64,000 nt of DNA from positions 106,764-170,763 of the forward strand of contig JALNZE010000004.1 of assembly GCA_023229465.1 (NCBI GenBank), read 5' to 3'. Positions 9,564 through 19,020 of this stretch are shown here, piece after piece. The stretch comes from Chitinophagaceae bacterium (GTDB taxonomy: Bacteria; Bacteroidota; Bacteroidia; Chitinophagales; Chitinophagaceae). A program made the translations under genes and the position numbers. The number at the start of each line of letters is the position of its first letter. Within the stretch, counting starts at the first letter, position 1. The notes below the pieces were generated by a model, which had not been told where the DNA came from, made no database searches, and saw only the letters and a program-made list of their open reading frames with translations.

Positions 9564-10016
9564 ATGAGTAACGAAGAAATAAAGGAGTATGTTACCAGTA
9601 TTGCCCCTTCGGCAACTTTCGATGAATCCGGCGAATGGCTGAATAGTATGGTTGAGCCCGGTACCTGGAAAGAACTGGCCCTCCGGCTTCGTAATGGACC
9701 GCTTCATTTCGATTATTTATTTTGTCTTACCTGCATCGACTGGAAAACCCACTTAACCGTGGTTTACCATCTTTCATCCACTACACACCGTCATACTATT
9801 GTGGTAAAAGCAAAACTGGATACAGCAAAACCTGAAATAGAAACCGTTTCTGATATCTGGCGTACTGCCGAATTTCATGAGAGAGAAGTATTTGAACTCT
9901 TTGGTGCGGTTTTTCTGCATCATCCTGATTTGAGACGATTGATATTGACTGATGATTTTGAAGGGTTTCCATTGAGAAAAGATTTTGAAGATCCTATCAA
10001 TATGATAAAACTATAG
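9564..10016 (+). CDS. nuoC: NADH-quinone oxidoreductase subunit C
   Basis: The 30-kDa-type subunit of the complex I connecting module, here 150 aa and separate from NuoD (some bacteria fuse them). The family signature E-R-E-V-F-E-L-F-G lies near residue 108, followed by H-P-D-L-R-R-L-I-L-T-D-D and G-F-P-L-R-K-D-F. It sits between nuoB (4 bp) and nuoD (7 bp). It has no cofactor and helps hold NuoB and NuoD together. Confidence 0.95.
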   Translation: MSNEEIKEYVTSIAPSATFDESGEWLNSMVEPGTWKELALRLRNGPLHFDYLFCLTCIDWKTHLTVVYHLSSTTHRHTIVVKAKLDTAKPEIETVSDIWRTAEFHEREVFELFGAVFLHHPDLRRLILTDDFEGFPLRKDFEDPINMIKL

Positions 10017-10023
10017 CCGGGCA

Positions 10024-11160
10024 ATGTACACGCAAACAGAGATCATAAAAGACACTACCATTAACGGCTCCGAAGGAGAACTGGTGATCAATGTTGGTCC
10101 GCAACACCCCGCCACACATGGTGTTTTGCATTTAGTGATCACACTGAATGGCGAAACCATCAAAAAGATAGAACCACACCTGGGATATATCCATCGCTCT
10201 ATTGAAAAAATGTGCGAGAGCCTTACTTACCGGCAGTTTATCTATGTAACCAGCCGGATGGATTATCTCTCATCCCATATCAATAACGAAGCCTGTGCGC
10301 TTTGTGTAGAAAAGGGCTTACAAATAGAAGTGCCTGCCAGGGCAAAAGTGATCAGGGTATTGATGGGTGAACTTACCCGTATCGCCTCCCACGAACTGTG
10401 GCTTGGCGCTATGGCAATGGACCTGGGCGCATTCACGCCTTTCTTTTATACATTCCGTGAACGCGAAATGATCAATGAAATAATGGAAGATACCTGCGGT
10501 GCCAGACTCACCATGAACTATATGGTAGCAGGTGGGGTTGCAATGGATCTGCATCCCGACTTTCAGAGAAAAGTAAAACTATTTGTTACGCAATTCAAAA
10601 AAAGGGTACCTGAATTTGATGACCTTATCACCAATAATATTATTTTCCAGAACAGGATGAAAGGTGTGGGTGTGCTCTCCGGAGAGGATGCCATTTCTTA
10701 TGGTTGCACCGGTCCGGTGGCCCGTGGAAGTGGCGTTAGTTCTGATATTCGTAAACTGTATCCTTATGATGGCTATGATGCGGTAGCTTTCGATGAAGTA
10801 CTGGAAACAGCAGGTGATTCTTATGCACGATACCTGGTTCGGTTGAGAGAAATGCACCAGTCTATACGTATTATCGAACAATTAATTGATGCCATACCCG
10901 AAGGCGATTTTCAGGCAAAAACCAAAGCTGTGCTGAAATTACCCAAGGGCGAATTTTATACCAGGGTAGAAACGGCAAGAGGAGAATTAGGGGTGTACAT
11001 TGTGAGCGAAGGCGGTACCACCCCTTACAGGATCAAGTTCCGGTCACCGGGATTTTCTAATCTCTCTGCCCTGCATCATATGGCAAAAGGCAGCAAGATC
11101 GGCGATCTGATGGCAACGATGGGAACACTGGATTTAGTAATACCGGATATTGATAGATAA
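10024..11160 (+). CDS. nuoD: NADH-quinone oxidoreductase subunit D
   Basis: The 49-kDa-type subunit that forms the quinone-binding cavity with NuoB. The 378-aa sequence has the family start N-V-G-P-Q-H-P-A-T-H-G (about residues 23-33) with the quinone-site histidines, then H-L-G-Y-I-H-R, and a C-terminal region ending in T-L-D-L-V-I-P-D-I-D-R, the conserved end of NuoD. In the standard 14-gene operon nuoE, nuoF and nuoG come next. Here nuoH follows after a short gap, so the NADH-oxidising module is absent from this locus. Confidence 0.97.
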   Translation: MYTQTEIIKDTTINGSEGELVINVGPQHPATHGVLHLVITLNGETIKKIEPHLGYIHRSIEKMCESLTYRQFIYVTSRMDYLSSHINNEACALCVEKGLQIEVPARAKVIRVLMGELTRIASHELWLGAMAMDLGAFTPFFYTFREREMINEIMEDTCGARLTMNYMVAGGVAMDLHPDFQRKVKLFVTQFKKRVPEFDDLITNNIIFQNRMKGVGVLSGEDAISYGCTGPVARGSGVSSDIRKLYPYDGYDAVAFDEVLETAGDSYARYLVRLREMHQSIRIIEQLIDAIPEGDFQAKTKAVLKLPKGEFYTRVETARGELGVYIVSEGGTTPYRIKFRSPGFSNLSALHHMAKGSKIGDLMATMGTLDLVIPDIDR

Positions 11161-11174
11161 TATTCGTGGGACTC

Positions 11175-12296
11175 ATGTCTCACGAAAAAGCTATAAACGA
11201 TTTAAAAATTAAATCATCGATGTTTAGTTTAGAAGGCATAACCAGTTCACTACACCAATGGCTCTACGCTACATTGTCGCCCACATTTGCTTTGTTGGCA
11301 GAGTGTGTGATTGTAATATTGCTGGCTATTGCTTTATTTGCCGCGCTGGGCCTGGTATTGGTATTGATGGAAAGAAAAGTAGCCGCACATATCCAAATTC
11401 GTTTAGGACCAAACAGGGTGGGACCGGGTGGGATGTTTCAAACGGTGGCAGATACTTTGAAATTGATTATGAAAGAGGGATTAACACCTGATAAAGCGGA
11501 TAAATTCCTTTTTAACCTGGCTCCATTTATCGTGATGATTGTTGCGATGCTCTTACTGGCGCCTATCGCTTTTGCCAAAGGGTTCCAGATATGGGATATT
11601 AATATTGGTGTATTATACCTGTCTGCTATTTCCTCACTTTCTGTTATCGGTATTCTGATGGCGGGATGGGCGAGTAATAATAAGTATTCTTTACTGGGTG
11701 CCATGCGTAGCGGAGCACAGATTGTGAGTTATGAATTATCTGCCGGCCTCGCCATTTTATCCATCGTAGTTTTATCCGGAAGCTTACAAATATCAGATAT
11801 CATTGCCGCGCAGGAAAATGGCTGGTGGTTATTTAAAGGGCATATACCGGTAATTATTTCATTTGTCATTTTTATTATTGCCGTAACAGCGGAAACCAAT
11901 CGCGCACCATTCGATCTGGCAGAAGCCGAATCTGAATTAACGGCCGGCTTTCATACAGAATATTCAGGCATGCGTTTCGCGCTGTTTTTCCTGGCTGAGT
12001 ACATTAATATATTTATTGTTTGTGCCATTGGGGCCACACTGTTTTTAGGCGGATGGATGCCTTTGCATATCGGTCATTGGGAGGGGTTTAATCATATCAT
12101 GGATTATATCCCTTCTTCCATATGGTTTTTTGGAAAAACCATATTCCTGATTTTCCTGATTATGTGGTTCCGATGGACATTTCCAAGATTAAGGGTTGAC
12201 CAATTATTAAACCTGGAATGGAAATACCTGTTACCGATCAGTATGCTCAATTTAATATTAGTAACCATTATCGCGATATTTGGATGGCATTTTTAA
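11175..12296 (+). CDS. nuoH: NADH-quinone oxidoreductase subunit H
   Basis: Membrane subunit at the junction of the two arms of complex I, lining the quinone entry channel. It has about eight hydrophobic helices. The family motif M-E-R-K-V-A-A-H-I-Q-I-R-L-G-P-N-R-V-G-P occurs in its first quarter, and E-T-N-R-A-P-F-D-L-A-E-A-E-S-E-L lies near the middle. I place the start at the ATG at 11175; a GTG at 11166 and another ATG at 11220 (just before the first helix) are alternatives. The gap to nuoD is about 14 bp, which leaves no room for nuoEFG. Confidence 0.95.
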   Translation: MSHEKAINDLKIKSSMFSLEGITSSLHQWLYATLSPTFALLAECVIVILLAIALFAALGLVLVLMERKVAAHIQIRLGPNRVGPGGMFQTVADTLKLIMKEGLTPDKADKFLFNLAPFIVMIVAMLLLAPIAFAKGFQIWDINIGVLYLSAISSLSVIGILMAGWASNNKYSLLGAMRSGAQIVSYELSAGLAILSIVVLSGSLQISDIIAAQENGWWLFKGHIPVIISFVIFIIAVTAETNRAPFDLAEAESELTAGFHTEYSGMRFALFFLAEYINIFIVCAIGATLFLGGWMPLHIGHWEGFNHIMDYIPSSIWFFGKTIFLIFLIMWFRWTFPRLRVDQLLNLEWKYLLPISMLNLILVTIIAIFGWHF

Positions 12297-12320
12297 AACC
12301 CGTAACCCGAAACTGAATAC

Positions 12321-12797
12321 ATGTTTTTGAAAGAGTATATATCAGATGTTTATAACGGTATAACCTCCCTGCTTAAGGGCATGCGGCAAACCGGGTATTA
12401 TTTCTTTCATCCAAAAGAGATCATCACAGAACAATATCCTGATAACCGCGCCACTTTAAAATTGGCCGATCGATTCAAAGGTGAAGTGGTGATGCCGCAT
12501 GATGAAAACAATGAACACACCTGCACCGGATGCACAGCCTGCGAACTGGCCTGTCCGAACGGAACCATCAAAATCATTACCAGGTTTGATATTACTCCTG
12601 AAGGCAAGAAGAAAAAAGCGATTGATACTTTTATATATCACCTGGAATTATGTACTATGTGTAATTTATGTATTCAGGCATGTCCATCGGATGCGATTAA
12701 AATGGCGCCCAATTTTGAACATAGTGTTTATGACAGGAGCAAGCTGACCAAAAAATTAAATTTACCAGGTTCAAAAGTTAAGGAGGGCATTGAATAA
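12321..12797 (+). CDS. nuoI: NADH-quinone oxidoreductase subunit I
   Basis: Ferredoxin-like subunit that carries two 4Fe-4S clusters (N6a and N6b) and feeds NuoB. Both complete cysteine sets are visible: C68, C71, C74, C78 and C111, C114, C117, C121. The length of 158 aa is ordinary. In complexes without NuoEFG this subunit is the natural docking point for an alternative electron donor such as ferredoxin. Its stop overlaps the start of nuoJ by one base. Confidence 0.96.
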   Translation: MFLKEYISDVYNGITSLLKGMRQTGYYFFHPKEIITEQYPDNRATLKLADRFKGEVVMPHDENNEHTCTGCTACELACPNGTIKIITRFDITPEGKKKKAIDTFIYHLELCTMCNLCIQACPSDAIKMAPNFEHSVYDRSKLTKKLNLPGSKVKEGIE

Positions 12798-13342
12798 TGA
12801 GTGCATCTGCTATTATATTTTATGTGATTGCCGCTTTCCTTCTGGGAACAGGGATATTAGCGGTTACCGCTAAAAAGATATTCCGTGCGGCTATCTGGCT
12901 GCTACTCTCTTTGGTGGGGATTGCATCTTTGTATTTCTGGATGGCGGTTGAGTTTGTGGCGGCTGTTCAGATTATTGTGTATGTAGGCGGTATTGTGGTG
13001 TTGATTATTTTCTCCATTTTCTTAACACAACAATCTGGCAGGGAAATGCCAGGGCCCTCATTGCAGCGGATCATTTTCTCCTTACTTGCAGTGGTATTTG
13101 GTTTGGCATTTACACATAAATTAATCATTGACCATGGATTTGATAATGCGGTGAGCCAGCCATTCAAAGTTGCCGTTTCTGATATTGGATTACAAATGCT
13201 TAGTACAACAGAACATGGATATATACTGCCCTTTGAAGTAGTGAGTATGTTATTACTGGCCGCTATGGTTGGTTGTATTGTAATCGCTATGAAGAGTAAG
13301 CAAACCACTATTCCCTCACCACAAAATACAGAGGAGAACTGA
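12797..13342 (+). CDS. nuoJ: NADH-quinone oxidoreductase subunit J
   Basis: Membrane subunit of complex I (ND6 type), 181 aa with five hydrophobic helices. The conserved segment V-E-F-V-A-A-V-Q-I-I-V-Y-V-G-G-I-V-V-L in the third helix identifies it. The C-terminal L-P-F-E-V-V-S-M-L-L-L-A-A-M-V-G helix also fits. It is coupled to nuoI by a one-base overlap and starts the run of proton-channel subunits. Confidence 0.95.
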   Translation: MSASAIIFYVIAAFLLGTGILAVTAKKIFRAAIWLLLSLVGIASLYFWMAVEFVAAVQIIVYVGGIVVLIIFSIFLTQQSGREMPGPSLQRIIFSLLAVVFGLAFTHKLIIDHGFDNAVSQPFKVAVSDIGLQMLSTTEHGYILPFEVVSMLLLAAMVGCIVIAMKSKQTTIPSPQNTEEN

Positions 13343-13343
13343 T

Positions 13344-13658
13344 ATGAGCGATGTACCCTTGTCACATATTCTATTTGTTAGTACGGCCCTGTTTTTTATC
13401 GGCATGTATGGCTTGTTTACACGCAGGAATCTGATTACTATGCTCATGTCGATCGAATTGATGCTCAATAGTGTGAATATCAATTTTGTGGCCTTCAATA
13501 AATACCTGTTTCCACAGAACCTGGAAGGTATCTTTTTTACCATTTTTATAATAACAATTGCTGCCGCAGAAGCAGCCATTGCCATAGCCATTATCATCAA
13601 TCTTTACAGAAGTCATCAGTCCATTGATGTGGAAGATGCTACCGAACTGAAATTTTAA
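13344..13658 (+). CDS. nuoK: NADH-quinone oxidoreductase subunit K
   Basis: Small membrane subunit (ND4L type) of 104 aa with three helices. The helix with L-M-S-I-E-L-M-L-N-S-V-N-I-N-F holds the conserved membrane glutamate of the E-channel, and a second glutamate lies in the A-A-A-E-A-A-I-A helix. It starts one base after the nuoJ stop codon, so it is almost certainly translated in series with it. Confidence 0.96.
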   Translation: MSDVPLSHILFVSTALFFIGMYGLFTRRNLITMLMSIELMLNSVNINFVAFNKYLFPQNLEGIFFTIFIITIAAAEAAIAIAIIINLYRSHQSIDVEDATELKF

Positions 13659-13661
13659 GAA

Positions 13662-15587
13662 ATGCCGAACTACGCTTATATACTATTGATACCCTTGCAG
13701 CCACTGGCAACATTTATTGTATTGGGCCTGTTTGGCAGAAAATATTTTAAAACATTTTCAGGCACAATCGGCACCGTATCCCTTCTAATATCAACCATTG
13801 TATCTTTTGTAGCAGCTATCCAATATTTTTTTGTAGATGGTAAAGTGAATGGTATCTATCAAAAGATCATTGCTTTTAAATATACCTGGCTCGAATTCTC
13901 GCCGAATGTGTCTATTGATATGGGTATCATCGTAGATCCCATTTCAGTGATGATGCTCGTAGTGGTAACATTTGTATCACTGATGGTACACGTATTTAGC
14001 CTGGGTTACATGAAAGGCGAAGATCGTTTTGCAACGTATTATGCATTCTTATCCCTGTTTACTTTTTCCATGTTGGGATTAATACTTTCCAGCAATATTT
14101 TTCAGGTCTATATTTTCTGGGAGCTGGTGGGTGTTTCTTCTTTCTTACTGATCGGATACTATTTTGAGAAACCTTCTGCCGTAGCTGCTTCTAAAAAAGC
14201 GTTTATTGTAACACGCTTTGCAGACCTTGGCTTTCTCATCGGAATTTTATTATTAGGGTTTTATGGCGGCACATTGGATATTGGCATTTTAATTGAAAGG
14301 TTAACCGCTGTTCAGTCGCCCGAATACACTGCTATGGCTGCGGCAGGATTTTTAGGCGTGTCTGCCCTAACCTGGGCCTTAACCCTGGTATTTATTGGTG
14401 GCGCCGGTAAATCGGCCATGTTCCCGCTGCATATCTGGTTACCCGATGCAATGGAAGGGCCTACACCTGTATCGGCTTTAATACATGCTGCAACCATGGT
14501 TGTGGCAGGTGTTTACCTGGTAGCCCGTTTATTTCCTGTATTTAATATGGATGCGGCTGCCTTGCAAGTAGTAACGTATACGGGCGCTTTTTCTGCATTA
14601 CTGGCCGCGGTAATTGCCTGTACACAAACAGATATCAAACGCGTGCTGGCTTATTCCACCATGTCGCAGATTGGTTACATGATGTTTGCATTGGGTGTTT
14701 CTAAATATGGCGGTGAAGATGGGTTAGGCTATATGGCTTCTATGTTCCATTTGTTTACACACGCCTTCTTTAAATCTTTATTATTCCTGGGTGCCGGCGC
14801 TGTTATCCATATGGTGCATAGCAACGATATGAAAGATATGGGTGGGTTGCGTAAACTGATGCCTGTAACCCATATTGCTTTTCTGATTGCCTGTCTGGCT
14901 ATTGCTGGTATTCCGCCATTTGCCGGTTTCTTTAGTAAGGAAGAAATATTACTGGCCGCTTTTCATTCCAATAAACTGATCTATGGTGTGGCATTGTTTA
15001 CCGCGGCATTGACTGCATTCTATATGTTCCGTTTATATTTTTCTATTTTCTGGAGCAAAGAATCTACCGTGCAGTCACATGGTGAAGGGCCATTGTCTAT
15101 GAAGTTACCTTTAGTCATTCTCGCTGCCTGTGCAGTGGGCGTTGGGTTCATACCTTTTTCTTCTTTGGTAACCTCTGATGGGGAAGCATTGGAAACACAT
15201 ATGGATATCACATTTTCCATAGCTCCTGTTGGATTAACACTGATCGCTACCCTGCTGGCATCCTATTTATATAAAAAGGAAAATGATAAGCCTGCAAAAC
15301 TGGCCGCTTCCTTTGACGGATTTTACCAGGCTGCCCATAAAAAGTTTTATGTTGATGAAGTATATCTCTTCATCACCAAAAAAATTGTTTTCCCGCTGGT
15401 TGGTCAGCCAATCGCGTGGGTAGACAAATATATTGTAGACGGGTTTATGAATTTGCTGGCCTCCATCACCGCAAAAATTTCAGCACTGATTAAAGGGTTA
15501 CAATCTGGTAAAGTGCAGAATTATGCATTGTATTTTTTTAGTGGAATCGCGGCATTAGCCGTACTATTTATTTACTTATGGAAATGA
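13662..15587 (+). CDS. nuoL: NADH-quinone oxidoreductase subunit L
   Basis: The largest antiporter-like subunit of complex I (641 aa), distal in the membrane arm and with the long lateral helix at its C terminus. The Mrp-type core has the G-G-A-G-K-S-A-M-F-P-L-H-I-W-L-P-D-A-M segment with the channel lysine near residue 248. The next helix contains G-P-T-P-V-S-A-L-I-H-A-A-T-M. It has roughly fourteen or more hydrophobic segments. It starts 3 bp after nuoK. Confidence 0.96.
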   Translation: MPNYAYILLIPLQPLATFIVLGLFGRKYFKTFSGTIGTVSLLISTIVSFVAAIQYFFVDGKVNGIYQKIIAFKYTWLEFSPNVSIDMGIIVDPISVMMLVVVTFVSLMVHVFSLGYMKGEDRFATYYAFLSLFTFSMLGLILSSNIFQVYIFWELVGVSSFLLIGYYFEKPSAVAASKKAFIVTRFADLGFLIGILLLGFYGGTLDIGILIERLTAVQSPEYTAMAAAGFLGVSALTWALTLVFIGGAGKSAMFPLHIWLPDAMEGPTPVSALIHAATMVVAGVYLVARLFPVFNMDAAALQVVTYTGAFSALLAAVIACTQTDIKRVLAYSTMSQIGYMMFALGVSKYGGEDGLGYMASMFHLFTHAFFKSLLFLGAGAVIHMVHSNDMKDMGGLRKLMPVTHIAFLIACLAIAGIPPFAGFFSKEEILLAAFHSNKLIYGVALFTAALTAFYMFRLYFSIFWSKESTVQSHGEGPLSMKLPLVILAACAVGVGFIPFSSLVTSDGEALETHMDITFSIAPVGLTLIATLLASYLYKKENDKPAKLAASFDGFYQAAHKKFYVDEVYLFITKKIVFPLVGQPIAWVDKYIVDGFMNLLASITAKISALIKGLQSGKVQNYALYFFSGIAALAVLFIYLWK

Positions 15588-15594
15588 TTATCAC

Positions 15595-17082
15595 ATGAAC
15601 CTGTCATTACTCATACTATTACCCCTGCTTACTGCAGTAACCATTCTTTTCTGTAATGGACTGAAGCAGGTAAGATCCGTTGCCCTGGCAGGTTCTGTAC
15701 TACAGTTGGCTTTGGGTATTTTTTTACTGGTGGTATACTGGCAGGAAAGAAATACAGGTAACCTATCGCCGATGTTATTTGAGTTTTCTGTTACCTGGTT
15801 TGCTCCTTTACATATCAATTATCATATTGGCGTAGATGGTATTTCCATTGCCATGATTCTGCTCACCGCCTCTGTAGTAGTGGCGGGTATATTGGTTTCC
15901 TGGACGATGGAAAAATTGAGTAAAGAATTTTTCTTCTTATTAATTTTCCTAAGCCTGGGAGCTTACGGGTTCTTTATTTCATTGGATCTTTTTACTTTAT
16001 TTTTCTTTTTAGAGATAGCGGTTATTCCAAAATTCCTATTAATTGGCATTTGGGGTAGCGGCAAGAAAGACTATAGTGCCATGAAGCTTGCGTTGATGCT
16101 GATGGCAGGTTCTGCTCTAGTATTTGTAGGATTGATGGGCGTATATTATCAAACCGGTAGCCTGGATATTTTACAGATTTCTCAAATGCATATTCCCCTG
16201 GAGGTTCAGAAATTCTTTTTCCCTTTTGCCTTTATTGGATTTGGCATATTCGCTGCTCTGTTTCCTTTTCATACCTGGGTACCCGATGGACATGCTTCGG
16301 CGCCTACAGCGGCATCCATGTTCCTTGCCGGAATTTCTATGAAACTGGGTGGTTACGGCTGTTTGCGGGTAGCTACTTTTTTGATGCCCGATGCGGCTCA
16401 TGCCTACTCCTGGATCATTATTCTGCTGGCTACCATCGCCATTATTTATGGCGCTTTCGCTACCATGATGCAGACTGATCTGAAATACATCAATGCCTAC
16501 TCATCGGTAAGTCATTGCGGCTTTGTGATACTGGGTATCGGTATGCTAACAGAAACCTCTATAAATGGCGCGGTACTTCAAATGGTATCGCATGGTTTGA
16601 TGACGGCCCTTTTCTTCGCCGCTATTGGAATGATCTATAGCAGAACGCACACACGTATGGTGGCGCAATTGGGTGGGTTATTAAAAGTGATGCCTTTTAT
16701 CTCTACGGTATTTGTTATTGCCGGTTTATGTTCCCTGGGTCTTCCGGGTTTTAGTGGATTTGTTGCTGAGATGACGGTGTTTATGGGCTCCTGGCAGAAT
16801 ACAGATACCATGTACCGGCTGGCAACCATTTTATCCTGCGCTTCTATTGTGGTAACAGCCGTGTATATTTTGCGTGCCGCGGGAAAAACAGTAATGGGGC
16901 CCATAACGGATAATGATTTTTTACAGTTAACCGATGCCCGCTGGAATGAAAAATTGGCAGCAGCTATTTTAATTATCGGAATTGTTTTGATAGGAGTGGC
17001 GCCATTCCTGATTAACCAATTGATCGGACCGGGAACAGAAAATATTTTTCAACAGGTTGGGAAAGCCATTACCCTTAAATAA
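15595..17082 (+). CDS. nuoM: NADH-quinone oxidoreductase subunit M
   Basis: Antiporter-like complex I subunit of 495 aa. The N-terminal N-Y-H-I-G-V-D-G-I-S motif is the hallmark of NuoM. A glutamate lies in the F-F-L-E-I-A-V-I-P helix, and the proton-channel region P-F-H-T-W-V-P-D-G-H-A-S-A-P-T is near residue 225. It lies 7 bp after nuoL and 5 bp before nuoN. It forms one of the three proton pathways of the membrane arm. Confidence 0.96.
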   Translation: MNLSLLILLPLLTAVTILFCNGLKQVRSVALAGSVLQLALGIFLLVVYWQERNTGNLSPMLFEFSVTWFAPLHINYHIGVDGISIAMILLTASVVVAGILVSWTMEKLSKEFFFLLIFLSLGAYGFFISLDLFTLFFFLEIAVIPKFLLIGIWGSGKKDYSAMKLALMLMAGSALVFVGLMGVYYQTGSLDILQISQMHIPLEVQKFFFPFAFIGFGIFAALFPFHTWVPDGHASAPTAASMFLAGISMKLGGYGCLRVATFLMPDAAHAYSWIIILLATIAIIYGAFATMMQTDLKYINAYSSVSHCGFVILGIGMLTETSINGAVLQMVSHGLMTALFFAAIGMIYSRTHTRMVAQLGGLLKVMPFISTVFVIAGLCSLGLPGFSGFVAEMTVFMGSWQNTDTMYRLATILSCASIVVTAVYILRAAGKTVMGPITDNDFLQLTDARWNEKLAAAILIIGIVLIGVAPFLINQLIGPGTENIFQQVGKAITLK

Positions 17083-17087
17083 CCAAC

Positions 17088-18500
17088 ATGATGTTAGTTG
17101 ATTTTTTTATATTACTTAAACAGGAACTGGTGATTACCGTCATCCTATTCCTGTTGCTTTTTATCAAATTGGGTAAAGACAGAACCAATGAAAGCCTGCT
17201 GATTATTATCAATGTTCTGTTATTTCTCAACTTTGTGGCCGGTTTCTGTTGCTGCCAGGAGGGTATGCTGTTTAATGAAATGTTCCGGACTACTAATTTG
17301 ATCGTGCTGGAAAAAAATATCCTGAACCTCGCCATCTGGCTGATTTCCCTTCAATCGTATGCCTGGTTAAAAACACATAAACACCTTATTGAGTTTTATA
17401 TACTGTTGCTCACAACCTTACTGGGTATGTTTTTTATGATCTCCAGTGGTAACTTACTGATGTTTTACCTGGGACTGGAAATGTCAACCATACCGCTGGC
17501 TGCCGCGGCTAATTTTGATTTGTTTAAGCGTCAATCATCAGAGGCTGCCATGAAACTTATTATTTCATCCGCCTTTTCATCCGCCTTATTATTATTCGGT
17601 ATTTCTCTGTTGTATGGAACCTCCGGCACATTAACCTTTTCAGAACTTACGATACACCTGAATGGCGCCCCTCTGCAAATTTTTTCATTTATCTTATTAC
17701 TATCCGGGTTCTTTTTTAAAATTTCAGCGGTGCCGTTTCACTTATGGACAGCCGATGTGTATGAAGGGGCGCCTGTGGCGGTTACCGCTTACCTCTCTGT
17801 GGTATCCAAAGCTGCCGTGTTATTTGTTTTTGTATCTGTTTTGTACACTACGTTCAAGCCTTTGGCTAATATATGGTATCCCGTTTTATGTATACTATCG
17901 CTGCTAACTATTATAGTGGGCAATCTCTTCGCGCTCAGGCAAAATAATTTTAAAAGGTTTCTTGCTTTCTCCTCCATTGCACAGGTAGGGTTTATACTGA
18001 TTGGTATCTCAGGCAGTTCACAGGAGGGAACTGCATCGGTAATCTATTTTATTTTGATTTATGTTTTCTCTAACCTCGCTGCTTTTGGTGTTGTATCATT
18101 GGTGAGTGCATTAACCGGAAAAGAAAATATCAGCGATTTTAAAGCTTTCTATACAACCAATCCATTGTTATCCTGGATACTGACCATTGCGCTGTTTTCA
18201 TTGGCCGGCGTGCCACCTACTGCCGGATTTTTTGGAAAATTCTTTTTGTTAATTGCCGGTGCCGCTAAAGGAAATTATATTTTGATCGGGGTAGCGGCGT
18301 TGAATATGGTGATTTCGTTTTATTATTATCTGCGGGTAGTAAAGGCCATTTTTATGGACGATAACGCGGAACCCATTGCCAAAATAAAGATCCCGGCTAT
18401 GCCAAAGCTTGCCTTATATATTTGTGTTGCGGGAATAGTACTCACCGGTTTGGTAAGCTACGTGTATGATTATATTTATTCACTCAGTACAGGCTTTTAA
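17088..18500 (+). CDS. nuoN: NADH-quinone oxidoreductase subunit N
   Basis: The third antiporter-like subunit of complex I, 470 aa. The G-L-E-M-S-T-I-P-L segment gives the conserved helix-5 glutamate. The F-K-I-S-A-V-P-F-H-L-W-T-A-D-V-Y-E-G-A-P motif (about residue 211 onward) marks the NuoN proton channel. It is the last recognised nuo gene, and a 125-aa unknown follows after 12 bp, perhaps still in the operon. Confidence 0.95.
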   Translation: MMLVDFFILLKQELVITVILFLLLFIKLGKDRTNESLLIIINVLLFLNFVAGFCCCQEGMLFNEMFRTTNLIVLEKNILNLAIWLISLQSYAWLKTHKHLIEFYILLLTTLLGMFFMISSGNLLMFYLGLEMSTIPLAAAANFDLFKRQSSEAAMKLIISSAFSSALLLFGISLLYGTSGTLTFSELTIHLNGAPLQIFSFILLLSGFFFKISAVPFHLWTADVYEGAPVAVTAYLSVVSKAAVLFVFVSVLYTTFKPLANIWYPVLCILSLLTIIVGNLFALRQNNFKRFLAFSSIAQVGFILIGISGSSQEGTASVIYFILIYVFSNLAAFGVVSLVSALTGKENISDFKAFYTTNPLLSWILTIALFSLAGVPPTAGFFGKFFLLIAGAAKGNYILIGVAALNMVISFYYYLRVVKAIFMDDNAEPIAKIKIPAMPKLALYICVAGIVLTGLVSYVYDYIYSLSTGF

Positions 18501-18512
18501 ATTTTTACTGTC

Positions 18513-18890
18513 ATGGCGATCAATAAAAATCATGAATTTGAAGAACTGGATGGCATTAAATGTGCCATTGTGGAAAAAAATGTATTGAAAAGCCGTGTTG
18601 CGTTTATTCAGCGGCTTCTTACATTGAATCATTTTCAGGTAGTAGTAGTGGATAGTCCGCCACCCAAAGCAGCAGCTCCTGCACCTGTTATTGAAGGAGT
18701 GGAACTACCTGTATTACCTCTTTCGCCTGAAACTTTTACAGTTGGGGTTACCGATGTGATGTTTAATACCACTAATGCCATTTTCGGACGTCTTTTAAAA
18801 ACGTCAGATGGACATGTGGTTACACTGTCATACTGGAAGCAACAGGAACCGGTAGCCCATGATGAGATCCCTTATTATGAAAATAAGTAA
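18513..18890 (+). CDS. Unrecognised 125-aa protein at the end of the nuo operon
   Basis: I do not recognise this family. The protein has two parts joined by a proline/alanine-rich linker (about residues 50-60, P-P-P-K-A-A-A-P-A-P). The N-terminal part has an E-E-L-D-G-I-K-C-A-I-V-E-K-N-V pattern. The C-terminal part is a compact beta-like segment ending in W-K-Q-Q-E-P. It has no signal peptide and no membrane segment. It starts 12 bp after nuoN, so co-transcription with complex I is likely and a small accessory role is possible, but this is inferred from position only. Confidence 0.6.
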   Translation: MAINKNHEFEELDGIKCAIVEKNVLKSRVAFIQRLLTLNHFQVVVVDSPPPKAAAPAPVIEGVELPVLPLSPETFTVGVTDVMFNTTNAIFGRLLKTSDGHVVTLSYWKQQEPVAHDEIPYYENK

Positions 18891-18970
18891 GGTCGCAGGC
18901 TTGATTCCCGCGCCAAAATAACCTTTCCAGCCTTCTGAAATTTTCTCGAAAAAATAAACTTTGACTGCCT

Positions 18971-19002
18971 GTTGCATTTAGCCGGAAATTGTTGTAACTT
19001 TT
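18971..19002 (+). promoter_or_regulatory. Possible Bacteroidota-type promoter
   Basis: A TAACTTTT element at 18995-19002 matches seven of eight positions of the Bacteroidota -7 consensus TAnnTTTG, and a GTTG lies about 20 bp upstream (18971-18974). If used, transcription would begin close to 19003 or beyond, which favours the ATG at 19021 as the start of the next gene. This is a weak match by eye. Confidence 0.25.
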
Positions 19003-19020
19003 ATGTATAAAATTTATTTT

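Noticed and set aside
11161..11174. Possible remnant of nuoE/F/G between nuoD and nuoH
   Set aside because: The gap is only about 14 bp and contains no coding remnant; the genes are absent rather than decayed at this spot.
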